Assembly: GCA_014800685.1 (NCBI GenBank)
Contig: JAAVFQ010000028.1
Coordinates: 1 to 56,923, forward strand
Direction: 5' to 3'
Origin: Bacteroidales bacterium
GTDB taxonomy: Bacteria; Bacteroidota; Bacteroidia; Bacteroidales; Muribaculaceae
DNA length: 56,923 nt
The notes under the pieces are model-generated. The model was not told the DNA's origin and ran no database searches. It saw only the letters and a list, made by a program, of their open reading frames with translations. The position numbers and the translations under genes are program-made. How positions within the stretch are numbered: position 1 is the stretch's first letter; every line of letters starts with the position of its first letter. Positions 45,833 through 54,553 of this stretch are shown one piece after another.

Positions 45833-47305
45833 TCAGTCTTCAAGATTTACTGCATAATATGCCTTTTTCCCGGTGGGGTAAAGTCCATGGAGCACCATCA
45901 CCTTGTCATCATCACCCTTCATTATCTTATTATAGATAAATTCTACATCTTCGGGAGTTTTTACGGACTGGCCATTTATTTCGGTTACGATATATCCACC
46001 TTTCACACCGGCCTCCTTGAAGGGTCCGGCTTTCACTTCCTGTACCTGCACACCATTAGATATACCAAGATTTTCAAGCTGGGATGCAGATGCTTTCATA
46101 AAGACTGCTCCGGTCTCGGCGAAATCACTCTTTCGGGTGACATTTGTGTCGCCACGAGTGTTTCTCAGGACGGCTTTCTTCACCAACTTCTTATTATCAC
46201 GATAGAAAGTGACAGAGATTTCCTCTCCCGGGCGGAATTTACTCATCTGCTCGGAGAGCTCAGAAATAGTATGAACTTCCACACCATCGATAGCAGTAAT
46301 GACGTCATCCTCCTGCAGTCCGAGTTCTTTAGCGGTGCTTCTATCGCTTACCGATACTACGAGCACTCCGGTCTTTGTAGCAGTGATTTTCTTCTCTTGC
46401 GCAAGCTTGGCCTCAAGGTTAGCCACTGTACATCCCAGGACGGCTCTCTGCACAGTGCCGAATTGCTTGATGTCTGTCATGACCTTTTTAACGATGGAAG
46501 TAGGGATGGCGAACGAGAATCCCGCATAGGTGCCGGTATTGCTATAAATAGCGGAATTTATACCCACCAGCTCTCCCTTCAAATTCACGAGAGCACCTCC
46601 GGAATTTCCGGGATTCAGGGCTGCATCGGTCTGAATGAAAGATTCAATGCCGACCTTTCCGGAACCGCTTTGGCTAAGGCTGCGGGCCTTGGCGCTGACG
46701 ATACCGGCTGTGACAGTAGAATTAAAGCCGAACGGATTGCCCACGGCAAGTACCCATTCACCGATCTTCAGAGTCTCGCTGTCACCGAAAGTAATAGGGG
46801 AGAGCCCTTTGGTATCAATTTTTATCAGAGCGAGGTCAGTGGCTTCATCAGTGCCGATGACCCTCGCGTCCATCGTAGAGTTATCATTCAGCAGAACTTC
46901 GAGGCGGTCGGCACCTTCGATAACGTGATTATTAGTTACGATGTAGCCGTCTTCTGAAATTATAACGCCTGATCCAAGGCCACTCTGTACAGGTTCGTTC
47001 TTTTTACGCTGTTGCTGACGAGGCTGCTGACGAGGTTGAGGACTTCCGAAAAAGAAGTCAAACATATCAAAAGGATCATAGCCACCTTGATTGCCATAGG
47101 AGCGTTGAGGCGCAGATGTGAAGCTCTTAATGCAGACTACAGCATTTACCGTCTTCTCCGCTGCTACGGTGAAGTCGGTCTCAAAAGCGTTTGAAGCCGC
47201 TGTCTTTATGAAATGATTATCAGGCTCTGCTGTAGAGGCCATCAGTTGAGTTGATGACGTAATAGCCATCGCTGCAAGCACTCCGCATATAAATATTCGT
47301 TTCAT
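45833..47305 (-). CDS. degP: Periplasmic serine protease, DegP/HtrA family
   Basis: A 490-residue protease-chaperone for misfolded envelope proteins. It has a signal peptide (residues 1-23), then a trypsin-like domain with triad H127 (TNNHVIEG), D157 (TDLALIKI) and S235 (NPGNSGGAL). A Gln/Arg-rich loop (about 89-103) stands where DegP has its LA loop. Two PDZ domains follow (about 290-380 and 400-485). The order matches DegP/DegQ. It heads a reverse block with two sigma genes, but a terminator separates it from them. Confidence 0.93.
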   Translation of the reverse strand: MKRIFICGVLAAMAITSSTQLMASTAEPDNHFIKTAASNAFETDFTVAAEKTVNAVVCIKSFTSAPQRSYGNQGGYDPFDMFDFFFGSPQPRQQPRQQQRKKNEPVQSGLGSGVIISEDGYIVTNNHVIEGADRLEVLLNDNSTMDARVIGTDEATDLALIKIDTKGLSPITFGDSETLKIGEWVLAVGNPFGFNSTVTAGIVSAKARSLSQSGSGKVGIESFIQTDAALNPGNSGGALVNLKGELVGINSAIYSNTGTYAGFSFAIPTSIVKKVMTDIKQFGTVQRAVLGCTVANLEAKLAQEKKITATKTGVLVVSVSDRSTAKELGLQEDDVITAIDGVEVHTISELSEQMSKFRPGEEISVTFYRDNKKLVKKAVLRNTRGDTNVTRKSDFAETGAVFMKASASQLENLGISNGVQVQEVKAGPFKEAGVKGGYIVTEINGQSVKTPEDVEFIYNKIMKGDDDKVMVLHGLYPTGKKAYYAVNLED

Positions 47306-47540
47306 ATAATTAATTTTTTACTTCAAATAGTGAAATAGCCCGAAAAAGCATTAGGTTTTCAGCCAATTAAAATTCAAGCTTCTTATATTGAAATGTGCGG
47401 AAAATATCCGCTTTTTATATATAAAGAAATTTAGGGTGAAATATTACACGCTCCCCTCAAATTTAAGTGTTTTTAAGAGTTGTCAACATTTTATGAATAT
47501 AAATAGGGGAGCGAGCCGATGCAAAAAGAGATTTTTTTGT

Positions 47541-47548
47541 TAACTTTG
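47541..47548 (+). promoter_or_regulatory. -7 box of the alpha/beta hydrolase gene
   Basis: TAACTTTG matches TAnnTTTG, 52 bases before the ATG. No clear -33 box is seen. Otherwise the 294-base gap from degP shows only A/T-rich sequence. Confidence 0.5.
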
Positions 47549-47599
47549 CAGATTATAATGTTCACGAAAGAGCAATCTCTTAATTTTAGACTCTGATTA

Positions 47600-48382
47600 A
47601 TGGAGAAAGATATAGAAATCAACGGCATGAACATGCACTACAGTGAAAGCGGACCGGAGGATGCCCCTTCTGTTCTGCTGATGCATGGATGGCTGTGCAA
47701 TCATACCACTGTAGCCTCTATCGAAAATTTTCTCAACCGCAGACTTCATGTCTACAATCTTGATCTCCCTGGTCACGGAAAGACAGATGAGCCCGATACG
47801 GTTTGGGGAGTTGAGGAGAATGCCGCTCAGGTAGAGGATTTCATTGCAACCCTTGGCATTTCGGCGCCCATCCTTATAGGGCACTCTCATGGAGGGCGTC
47901 TTGCCATAAAAATAGCTTCCCGCCATCCTGAAATTAAAAAGATGATACTCGTGGATGCTGCCGGTATCAAGCCTCGTCGCAAACTGAAATACTATCTCAA
48001 GGTATATTCCTTTAAGCTTTTGAAAAAGATTCTGCCACTTATATATGGAAAGAATCGTGGAGAAGCAAAGATAGCAGAGATGCGTAATAAAGCAGGAAGT
48101 GCAGACTATAACAACTCTTCTCAAATTATGAAAGGGGTGATGAGCAGATGCGTGAATGAAGACTTGAAAAGCATCATGCCTGATATCAAAGCTTCCACAC
48201 TTCTGGTATGGGGAGATAAAGATACGGCTACTCCGCTTTCTGATGCAAAAATGATGGAAAAACTCATACCCGACGCCGGAGTCGTTTCTTTTGAAAACTG
48301 CGGCCACTATTCTTTTCTGGACAATCCCGCCGGCTTTCGTGCAGTGGTCGGTGAGTTCCTGAAGAGTGAAATGAAAAATTGA
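47600..48382 (+). CDS. Alpha/beta hydrolase
   Basis: A 260-residue cytoplasmic alpha/beta hydrolase. The oxyanion region is LLMHGWLCNHTT, the nucleophile is S96 in GHSHGG, the acid lies in VWGDKDTATP and the base in ENCGHYSFLDNP. It could be an esterase, lactonase or C-C hydrolase; sequence alone does not decide. It is followed by a repeat copy and then the MurF-like gene. Confidence 0.85.
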   Translation: MEKDIEINGMNMHYSESGPEDAPSVLLMHGWLCNHTTVASIENFLNRRLHVYNLDLPGHGKTDEPDTVWGVEENAAQVEDFIATLGISAPILIGHSHGGRLAIKIASRHPEIKKMILVDAAGIKPRRKLKYYLKVYSFKLLKKILPLIYGKNRGEAKIAEMRNKAGSADYNNSSQIMKGVMSRCVNEDLKSIMPDIKASTLLVWGDKDTATPLSDAKMMEKLIPDAGVVSFENCGHYSFLDNPAGFRAVVGEFLKSEMKN

Positions 48383-48393
48383 CTGCTCCCATA

Positions 48394-48554
48394 TAAGTAA
48401 GTGAGATAAAATATATGTGCGTATAAAACGAAGTGATTTTGGAGAAAATTCGCGAGAAACGTAGGAAGATACAAGCCTATCTGACTGAAATTTGCCCAAA
48501 CGGACGAGATATATAGCACAATAATTTTCATCTCACACTTTTATAACTTACTTA
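48394..48554 (-). repeat. Copy C of the fold-back repeat, inverted (161 bp)
   Basis: TAAGTAAGT (48394-48402) and ACTTACTTA (48546-48554) bound it. Read on the reverse strand it matches copies A and B but lacks about 18 bases near the left end. It keeps GTTTGGGC and TCCAAAATCAC, and has GTGC paired with GCAC where B has GTAC with GTAC. It lies between the hydrolase and MurF-like genes. Confidence 0.8.
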
Positions 48555-48580
48555 TCATTTAACTTTAGCATTTTCTAAAT

Positions 48581-50179
48581 ATGAGCCTTTTGACTATTGC
48601 TATTTATATTATCTGCGTTGCCTATATGATTCTGAATTTCAAATATGACATTCAGATGCTTCAGCAGAATTCCTATCGTCCTGAGCGTTACTGGCGTTGG
48701 CTACGCTCTAATATAATGCCCGGCTGGAGGCTTGTGGATGTAGCACTTCTTTTTCTTCTATGCTCCACTCTGCTCACTCCGGTGCTGAGCGCTCTTATCA
48801 TAGCGTTTGTAGCTCTTGCCAAGATTGCACTGATTCTGAAAAAGAAATATAAGAAGCCCCTTGTATTCACCCGTAGAGTCTGGCGAATATATGGAGTAAC
48901 GGTGGCATTGGCACTCGCTTGTTTTCTCGCGGTAGCTATCTCTGCATGGGGTAGTGATAAGTTTCTCTGGCAATATTCCGGCGGAGTGGTCTCCTTGGCA
49001 ACCATACTTATAATTACCATCTTCTCTTGGGTATGGGTAATGGCAGCTGTTTTCATCTTAACCCCGGTGGAAAAGGGAATTAACCGCAGATATTATAACG
49101 ATGCAGCGCGCATATTGCGCTCCATGCCAAATCTTACAGTGGTGGGCATCACAGGTTCATACGGCAAAACGTCTACCAAGCATTATCTCAATAGAATCCT
49201 TTCTGAAGAATATGATGTGCTTATGACCCCCGGAAGTTATAACACTACAATGGGAGTGATAAGAACTGTCCGCGAGATGATGAAGCCCTTTAACAGCATA
49301 TTCATTTGCGAGATGGGTGCAAAGCAGAAAAATGACATTAAGGAGATTTGCGACCTTGTGCATCCTCATATCGGAATCGTCACTGCCGTCGGGCCCATGC
49401 ATCTTGAATCCTTTAAGACTATAGAAAACGTGCAGTCCACGAAGTTTGAGCTTATTGATGCTCTCCCTGCCGATGGACTGGCGGTGATTAATAATGATTT
49501 TGAATATTGTGCCAACCGTGAGGTTAAGAATGTAGCCATAGTGAGATATGGAGTAGGCGATACGCCCGGTTGCCAATATCGTGCTACCGATGTCAGATAC
49601 CGCCCGTCCGGCACAGACTTTACCATCGAGGGGCCGGATGACTATCGACTTGAGCTTTCTACAAAGCTTGTGGGTGAATGTAACATTTCCAATCTTGTGG
49701 CAGCTGTAATAGTGGCTCTCCATCTCAGGGTGCCTGAAGAGAAAATACGCTATGCTGTGGCCGCGATTGACCAGGTGGAACATCGTCTGAACGTGAAGCA
49801 GACTCCCGGCGGAGTGACAATAATAGATGATGCTTTCAACTCTAACCCCTCCGGATCTAAGATGGCCGTTGAAGTCCTCGCACAGTTCACCGATGGAAAA
49901 CGTATTATCGTAACTCCCGGAATGATTGAACTTGGAGAGCGTCAATATGAACTCAATAGTACGCTTGGAGAGCATATCGGCAACAATCTTGACGTAGCCG
50001 TCATTGTGGGTGAGTATAATAGAGATGCTCTTGTAGAGGGGATTAAGAAAACGTCCTTCAATAAAGAGAATCTCCACGTGGTGGCGTCCTTCAATGAGGC
50101 TCAGCAACTCCTTTCGCGTATATTATCGAAAGGAGACACCGTGCTTTATGAGAACGATTTGCCGGATACATTCAAATAA
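48581..50179 (+). CDS. MurF-like Mur ligase with N-terminal membrane domain
   Basis: A 532-residue protein. Residues 1-165 contain about four transmembrane helices (residues 2-20, 51-85, 105-122, 138-160). The Mur ligase part starts near 185 with P loop GITGSYGKTST (189-199), then FICEMGAKQKNDI, DDAFNSNPSGSKMAVEVL and TPGMIELGERQYELN. These are closest to MurF, which adds D-Ala-D-Ala to the UDP-MurNAc tripeptide. Ordinary MurF is soluble and about 430-450 residues. It may be a second, membrane-tethered ligase for another amino-acid addition. Confidence 0.8.
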   Translation: MSLLTIAIYIICVAYMILNFKYDIQMLQQNSYRPERYWRWLRSNIMPGWRLVDVALLFLLCSTLLTPVLSALIIAFVALAKIALILKKKYKKPLVFTRRVWRIYGVTVALALACFLAVAISAWGSDKFLWQYSGGVVSLATILIITIFSWVWVMAAVFILTPVEKGINRRYYNDAARILRSMPNLTVVGITGSYGKTSTKHYLNRILSEEYDVLMTPGSYNTTMGVIRTVREMMKPFNSIFICEMGAKQKNDIKEICDLVHPHIGIVTAVGPMHLESFKTIENVQSTKFELIDALPADGLAVINNDFEYCANREVKNVAIVRYGVGDTPGCQYRATDVRYRPSGTDFTIEGPDDYRLELSTKLVGECNISNLVAAVIVALHLRVPEEKIRYAVAAIDQVEHRLNVKQTPGGVTIIDDAFNSNPSGSKMAVEVLAQFTDGKRIIVTPGMIELGERQYELNSTLGEHIGNNLDVAVIVGEYNRDALVEGIKKTSFNKENLHVVASFNEAQQLLSRILSKGDTVLYENDLPDTFK

Positions 50180-50206
50180 TCATCGGGCCATTTGCGAAAG
50201 AGAGTG

Positions 50207-51364
50207 ATGCCGCACGAACAGAAGCCGGAAGGGAAGAGCCTTAGATCCCAGTCGTTGGATCTTCTGAGGTTTCCATTAGCTGTGATCGTTGCCGCAATCC
50301 ACGTCACTGCGACAAGATCTTATTGGGTGGATGGCAGTCAGATAAGATTTTCCGACATGGACGGTTCTCATCTTTTCTATGGATTTTTCGATGCATTTCT
50401 CAGAAATCAGAGTGTCCCTATATATTTCTTCATCGCGGGCTATGTGTTTTTTCTCGGCATAACTCTTACGATAGATACATACGGACATAAATTGAAGAAC
50501 AGGACAAAATCTCTTTTGATCCCTTACGTCAGTTGGAACACTCTTGCGGTCTTAATAGCTCTGCTCGCTTTTCTGCCGGAATTTAAGACCATTCTTCCTA
50601 ATATCCAGAATATACATTTCCACTGGAATGTTCCTTCCATACTTGAGACATTCTGGAACGCTTGGTTCGGAATATTTTCCACTGATCGTCCTATGGCTCC
50701 CGGTGGACTGATTTATCCTCAGGACTATCCTTTATGGTTTGTAAGAGACCTGATGATAATTGTGGTTTCCGCTCCGATGATATATTTCTGCCTTAAAACT
50801 ACGCGATGGTATGCGGTAGCTGTCATAGGGATAGTGTGGTTTGCGCTTTCTCCCTACAAGCTTGGCCATTTCAGCCAGATGCTCAACGGCTATTTCTTTT
50901 TTACGTGGGGGGCATACATGAGCTATCACGGCCGTGACATGATAAAGGATTTCAGACACTTCTTCAAATTATGCACTGGAGGCTACCTGGTGATAAGCAC
51001 CGCACTGTGGCTTTGCGATTTCCCGGAATGGCTATATGATTATCTCAAAAGTGCTAATGTGATTCTCGGAATGGTGATGGCATACGGGCTTGCATCTTTA
51101 CTTATAGAATCCGGCAGAGTGAAAACAAGTAAATTTCTTGCTGCATCCTCGTTTTTCGTCTATGCGGGACATGGCCTTATAGTCGCATATATTAATGTGG
51201 CATTATTTCAGATATTCACTCCGCGCAGCTTTCTTCCTGTGGCTATGATTTATCTTATTACCCTGATAATTGCCGTAGGAGGACTATGTGTGCTTTTTGG
51301 ATTGCTCGGAAAATATGCTCCGCTTCTGCAGCAAATATTTGCAGGACGGAGGTATAATAAATGA
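50207..51364 (+). CDS. Membrane acyltransferase (acyltransferase 3 family)
   Basis: A 385-residue membrane protein with about ten helices. The start LRSQSLDLLRFPLAVIVAAIHVTA carries the conserved R and H of acyltransferase-3 proteins, which O-acetylate or succinylate sugars and polymers. I choose the ATG at 50207; TTG 50192 and GTG 50204 are upstream alternatives. It starts 27 bases after the MurF-like gene and is probably cotranscribed with it, suggesting a shared cell-wall or surface-polymer job. Confidence 0.8.
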   Translation: MPHEQKPEGKSLRSQSLDLLRFPLAVIVAAIHVTATRSYWVDGSQIRFSDMDGSHLFYGFFDAFLRNQSVPIYFFIAGYVFFLGITLTIDTYGHKLKNRTKSLLIPYVSWNTLAVLIALLAFLPEFKTILPNIQNIHFHWNVPSILETFWNAWFGIFSTDRPMAPGGLIYPQDYPLWFVRDLMIIVVSAPMIYFCLKTTRWYAVAVIGIVWFALSPYKLGHFSQMLNGYFFFTWGAYMSYHGRDMIKDFRHFFKLCTGGYLVISTALWLCDFPEWLYDYLKSANVILGMVMAYGLASLLIESGRVKTSKFLAASSFFVYAGHGLIVAYINVALFQIFTPRSFLPVAMIYLITLIIAVGGLCVLFGLLGKYAPLLQQIFAGRRYNK

Positions 51365-51398
51365 CGTGAGGATAAATTTTCTTTCGCATATCATTTAA

Positions 51399-51434
51399 TC
51401 TCACACGTATCGTTTAATTTTTAGAACTTACTTA
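51399..51434 (-). repeat. Left-end fragment of the repeat family
   Basis: On the reverse strand, TAAGTAAGTTCTAAAAATTA followed by AACGATACGTGTGAGA is almost identical to the first 36 bases of full copies. It ends there. It lies 15 bases before the dus gene. Confidence 0.7.
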
Positions 51435-51449
51435 ATACGTCGTTTAAAT

Positions 51450-52373
51450 ATGGATATTAAACTATATGCCGCCCCAATGCAAGGGCATACTGATGCTGCC
51501 TACAGACATTTTCACTCAGCCGTCTATGGAGAGGCCGATGCATATTTTACCCCCTTTTTAAGGGTAGAAAGGGGTGACGTGCGCCAGCGTGACCTGAGAA
51601 GCCTGGAGTCTGAACTCAACGAAAATCATTATGTCATCCCTCAGATAATCTTTAATAGTGAGGAGGAATTCGATTTGCTCGTAGAGGCAATAATCAAGAC
51701 TGGGCATAGGGATATTGACCTTAATATGGGATGCCCTTATCCAATGCAGACCAATCATGGGAGGGGAGCGGCTTTGATTTCCAATATTGACTTGATGGAG
51801 AAAATCTTCAATAAGATTAACGGAATTGAAGATGTAAGATTCTCTGTTAAAATGCGTGCCGGACTTAGGGATGTCTCCGAATGGAGAGAAATGATTAAGC
51901 TGATAAATGAGGCTTCTCTTATGCACGTTACCTTTCACCCGCGTGTCGCCTCTCAGAAATATTCCGGAGAACTTTATATGGATGAATTTGCTGATTTCCT
52001 TCGGGAGTGCCGTCATCCGGTGATATATAATGGTGACCTTCTTCTCCCTTCACAGATTATTGACTTTGTCCGCAAATTTCCCACTGTGGCCGGGGTCATG
52101 TCAGGCAGAGGTTTATTAGGCAGACCATCCCTCTTTGCTGAGGTGAAAGAGGGGATGGAATGGCAGAAAAACAGAAGGCTTGACACAATGCTTGAGTTTC
52201 ATGACAGTCTGAAAAATCACTATTCACAGAGACTCTGCGGGGATGCTCAGATGCTGGCAAAAATGCAGTCTTTCTGGGAGTATGCCTTAGAGGAGATAGG
52301 CAGAAAGCCCTGGAAGGGTATTAAGAAAGCCACCACGATGCAGAAGTATGATTCTGCTGTGAATACCATATAA
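51450..52373 (+). CDS. tRNA-dihydrouridine synthase
   Basis: A 307-residue FMN-dependent enzyme that reduces uridine in tRNA loops. APMQGHTDAAYR at residues 8-19, the catalytic Cys (C95) in DLNMGCPYPM, SVKMRAGL, HPRVASQKYSG and GVMSGRGLLGRPSLF are all visible. Length fits bacterial Dus. The CPYPM form suits the DusC-like side, but the subgroup and position modified are not settled. Confidence 0.88.
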   Translation: MDIKLYAAPMQGHTDAAYRHFHSAVYGEADAYFTPFLRVERGDVRQRDLRSLESELNENHYVIPQIIFNSEEEFDLLVEAIIKTGHRDIDLNMGCPYPMQTNHGRGAALISNIDLMEKIFNKINGIEDVRFSVKMRAGLRDVSEWREMIKLINEASLMHVTFHPRVASQKYSGELYMDEFADFLRECRHPVIYNGDLLLPSQIIDFVRKFPTVAGVMSGRGLLGRPSLFAEVKEGMEWQKNRRLDTMLEFHDSLKNHYSQRLCGDAQMLAKMQSFWEYALEEIGRKPWKGIKKATTMQKYDSAVNTI

Positions 52374-52427
52374 TTATACGAAAGAAGTAATAGACCATTT
52401 CTCACTTTGACCATTCAAAAAATTCGC

Positions 52428-53078
52428 ATGAATAAGAAGACCGACATAGCAGCTTTGTTTGATCTGGATGGGGTGATAATAGATTCAGAAAATACCTATT
52501 CCGAGATATGGGATCGGATAGAAAAACGTTTCCCGACAGGCATAGAGGATTTTCCGAGAGTAATCAAAGGCACCACCCTCGAACACATTCTATCCACATA
52601 TTTCAACGACCCGACAGTAAGACCACAGGTGGAGAAAATGCTCCTCGAGGAGGAAAATGAAATGGTGTATAATTATTGTCCTGGTGCAGACAAGTTTCTT
52701 GATACACTCAAAAAGCACGGGATTCCGATGGCTCTCGTCACGTCGAGCAATAGCAAAAAGATGGCTCATCTGAGAAAATGTCTGCCGCAGCTTGAATCTA
52801 TTTTTGACTTTATCGTTGTGGGCGAAATGGTATCAAAGTCGAAGCCTGACCCCGAAGGTTATCTTCTTGCTTCTTCGCGTCTTGGTGTGGATGCCGGCAG
52901 ATGTGTGGTTTTTGAAGACTCGTTACAGGGAGTAAAGGCCGGCAAAGCTGCCGGAGCATTAGTTGTGGGAGTAGTAGGCACTCTTTCGGCTGAAACCCTC
53001 AGACCATACTCGGATATTCTGGTGGACAACCTCACGGAAATAAATATTGAGGATTTAATGAAAACTCTTGTACTATAA
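52428..53078 (+). CDS. HAD-family phosphatase, beta-phosphoglucomutase-like
   Basis: A 216-residue HAD hydrolase. I choose ATG 52428; a TTG at 52407 is in frame. Motif I is FDLDGVIIDSE (D12, D14), motif II VTSSNSKKM, motif III with KSKPDPEGY and motif IV VFEDSLQGVKAGKAAG. The cap domain spans about 20-85. The last six residues (MKTLVL) and the stop codon come from a repeat-family copy, so the C terminus was altered by it. Confidence 0.88.
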   Translation: MNKKTDIAALFDLDGVIIDSENTYSEIWDRIEKRFPTGIEDFPRVIKGTTLEHILSTYFNDPTVRPQVEKMLLEEENEMVYNYCPGADKFLDTLKKHGIPMALVTSSNSKKMAHLRKCLPQLESIFDFIVVGEMVSKSKPDPEGYLLASSRLGVDAGRCVVFEDSLQGVKAGKAAGALVVGVVGTLSAETLRPYSDILVDNLTEINIEDLMKTLVL

Positions 53079-53206
53079 AACTTGTCCTTTGGGGACTAAT
53101 TTCCCGTGGATGCTCAGCGGATATGCTTATATCATCATTAGCAGCACATCGAACTTATCTCCAAAATACTTCGTTTTATGCTTACATAGATTTTCTCACT
53201 TACTTA
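53058..53206 (+). repeat. 5'-truncated copy D of the fold-back repeat (149 bp)
   Basis: It begins inside the element at ATGAAAACTCTTGTACTATA and continues through the full right side to ACTTACTTA (53198-53206). The left 42 or so bases are missing, replaced by the HAD coding sequence. TTTATA, CCAAAAT and the GATAT-ATATC centre are kept. Confidence 0.8.
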
Positions 53207-53226
53207 ATGAATACGGCTAAGAATTG

Positions 53227-54513
53227 ATGATGAATAATAATATTCCTTTAGCGGAACGACTGCGACCGGAAAGTCTTGATGACTATATCGGACAGAAACA
53301 TCTGGTCGGTGAGGGTGGCGTCATCCGACGAATGATAGAACTTGGGCGGATAAATTCCTTTATACTGTGGGGGCCTCCGGGTGTTGGAAAAACCACTTTG
53401 GCAAAGATAATCGCTAAGACTACTGACGCCTCTTTCTATACACTGTCGGCAGTGACTTCCGGAGTGAAGGATGTGCGTGAAGTGCTTGATAAGTGCAAGC
53501 AGGAAGCCGGTTCGCTCTTCACAAAAGCCCGTCCGATTCTCTTCATTGACGAAATCCATCGTTTTAATAAGTCTCAGCAGGATTCGCTGCTTGGAGCCGT
53601 GGAGCAGGGTATAGTGACATTGATTGGCGCTACGACTGAGAATCCTTCATTTGAAGTGATTCGCCCATTGCTTTCGCGCGCACAGGTCTATACGCTTAAG
53701 CCCTTGGAGAGAAAAGATTTGCAAACTCTGCTGGATCGGGCTCTAAGTAAAGATGCCATTCTGCAGAAGAGACAAACGGAAGTGAAGGAGACTGAAGCAC
53801 TTTTTCGTTTTGCAGGTGGAGATGCCAGGAAACTGCTGAATATTCTTGATCTTCTTGAGCAATCTACCCCCAAAGACAAGCCGCTGATAATTGATGATAA
53901 AAGCGTTACTGAGTCGTTGCAGGAAAACCCTATGGCTTTTGACCGGAATGGTGAGATGCATTACGATATTATCTCAGCTTTTATAAAATCCGTAAGGGGA
54001 AGCGACCCGGATGCTGCCATTTATTGGCTAGCGCGTCTTGTGGCAGGAGGCGAAGATCCTAAATTCATAGCACGCCGCCTGGTGATTCTGGCAGCTGAAG
54101 ACATCGGGCTTGCTAATCCGAATGCGTTGCTATTGGCTAATGCCACATTTGATGCTCTCGCTAAAATCGGTTGGCCGGAAGGTAGAATAATTCTTGCCGA
54201 ATGCACAATTTATCTGGCCACATCAGCCAAAAGTAATTCAGCATATTTAGCTATAGACAGGGCTTTGGAGAATGTGAGAATGACGGGAGACTTGCCAGTG
54301 CCCCTTCATCTGCGCAATGCTCCAACGTCTCTAATGAAGGAGCTTGGCTACGGAGAAGGATATAAGTATGCTCATGACTATGAGAATCACTTCGTGCAGC
54401 AGCAATATCTTCCTGATGCTATCAGCGGGACACGCTTCTGGGAGCCGGTGTCTAATCCATCGGAGGATGTGATGAAAGCAAGAATGAACGGACTCCGAGG
54501 CTTAAAGGAATAA
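53227..54513 (+). CDS. rarA: Replication-associated recombination protein A (AAA+)
   Basis: A 428-residue AAA+ ATPase related to MgsA/Mgs1, which acts at stalled replication forks. Walker A GPPGVGKTT spans residues 49-57, Walker B is LFIDEIHRF, and sensor and arginine-finger segments follow (GATTENPSFEV; LLSRAQVY). The tetramerisation domain has DAAIYWLARLVAGGEDP and RRLVILAAEDIGLANP. ATG 53227 is used; 53230 is equally possible. Confidence 0.95.
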   Translation: MMNNNIPLAERLRPESLDDYIGQKHLVGEGGVIRRMIELGRINSFILWGPPGVGKTTLAKIIAKTTDASFYTLSAVTSGVKDVREVLDKCKQEAGSLFTKARPILFIDEIHRFNKSQQDSLLGAVEQGIVTLIGATTENPSFEVIRPLLSRAQVYTLKPLERKDLQTLLDRALSKDAILQKRQTEVKETEALFRFAGGDARKLLNILDLLEQSTPKDKPLIIDDKSVTESLQENPMAFDRNGEMHYDIISAFIKSVRGSDPDAAIYWLARLVAGGEDPKFIARRLVILAAEDIGLANPNALLLANATFDALAKIGWPEGRIILAECTIYLATSAKSNSAYLAIDRALENVRMTGDLPVPLHLRNAPTSLMKELGYGEGYKYAHDYENHFVQQQYLPDAISGTRFWEPVSNPSEDVMKARMNGLRGLKE

Positions 54514-54522
54514 ATATTCCTA

Positions 54523-54553
54523 CAAGAGGGTAGCAGTGGTGGACGCTACTCTT
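54523..54553. terminator. Possible shared terminator of rarA and mlaF
   Basis: aagagggtagc and gctactctt pair with one mismatch around an 10-base loop in the 32-base gap between convergent genes. The right arm reaches into the mlaF stop. Confidence 0.4.

Noticed and set aside
45824-46957. A 377-codon open frame on the forward strand
   Set aside because: It lies wholly antisense to degP, whose protease and PDZ motifs are clear; the frame has no recognisable domain and follows from codon bias of the real gene.
47597-48499. A 300-codon reverse open frame
   Set aside because: It is antisense to the alpha/beta hydrolase, whose catalytic motifs are intact on the forward strand, and it runs on into a repeat copy.
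49157-50107. A 316-codon reverse open frame
   Set aside because: It is antisense to the Mur ligase core; no family resemblance is seen.
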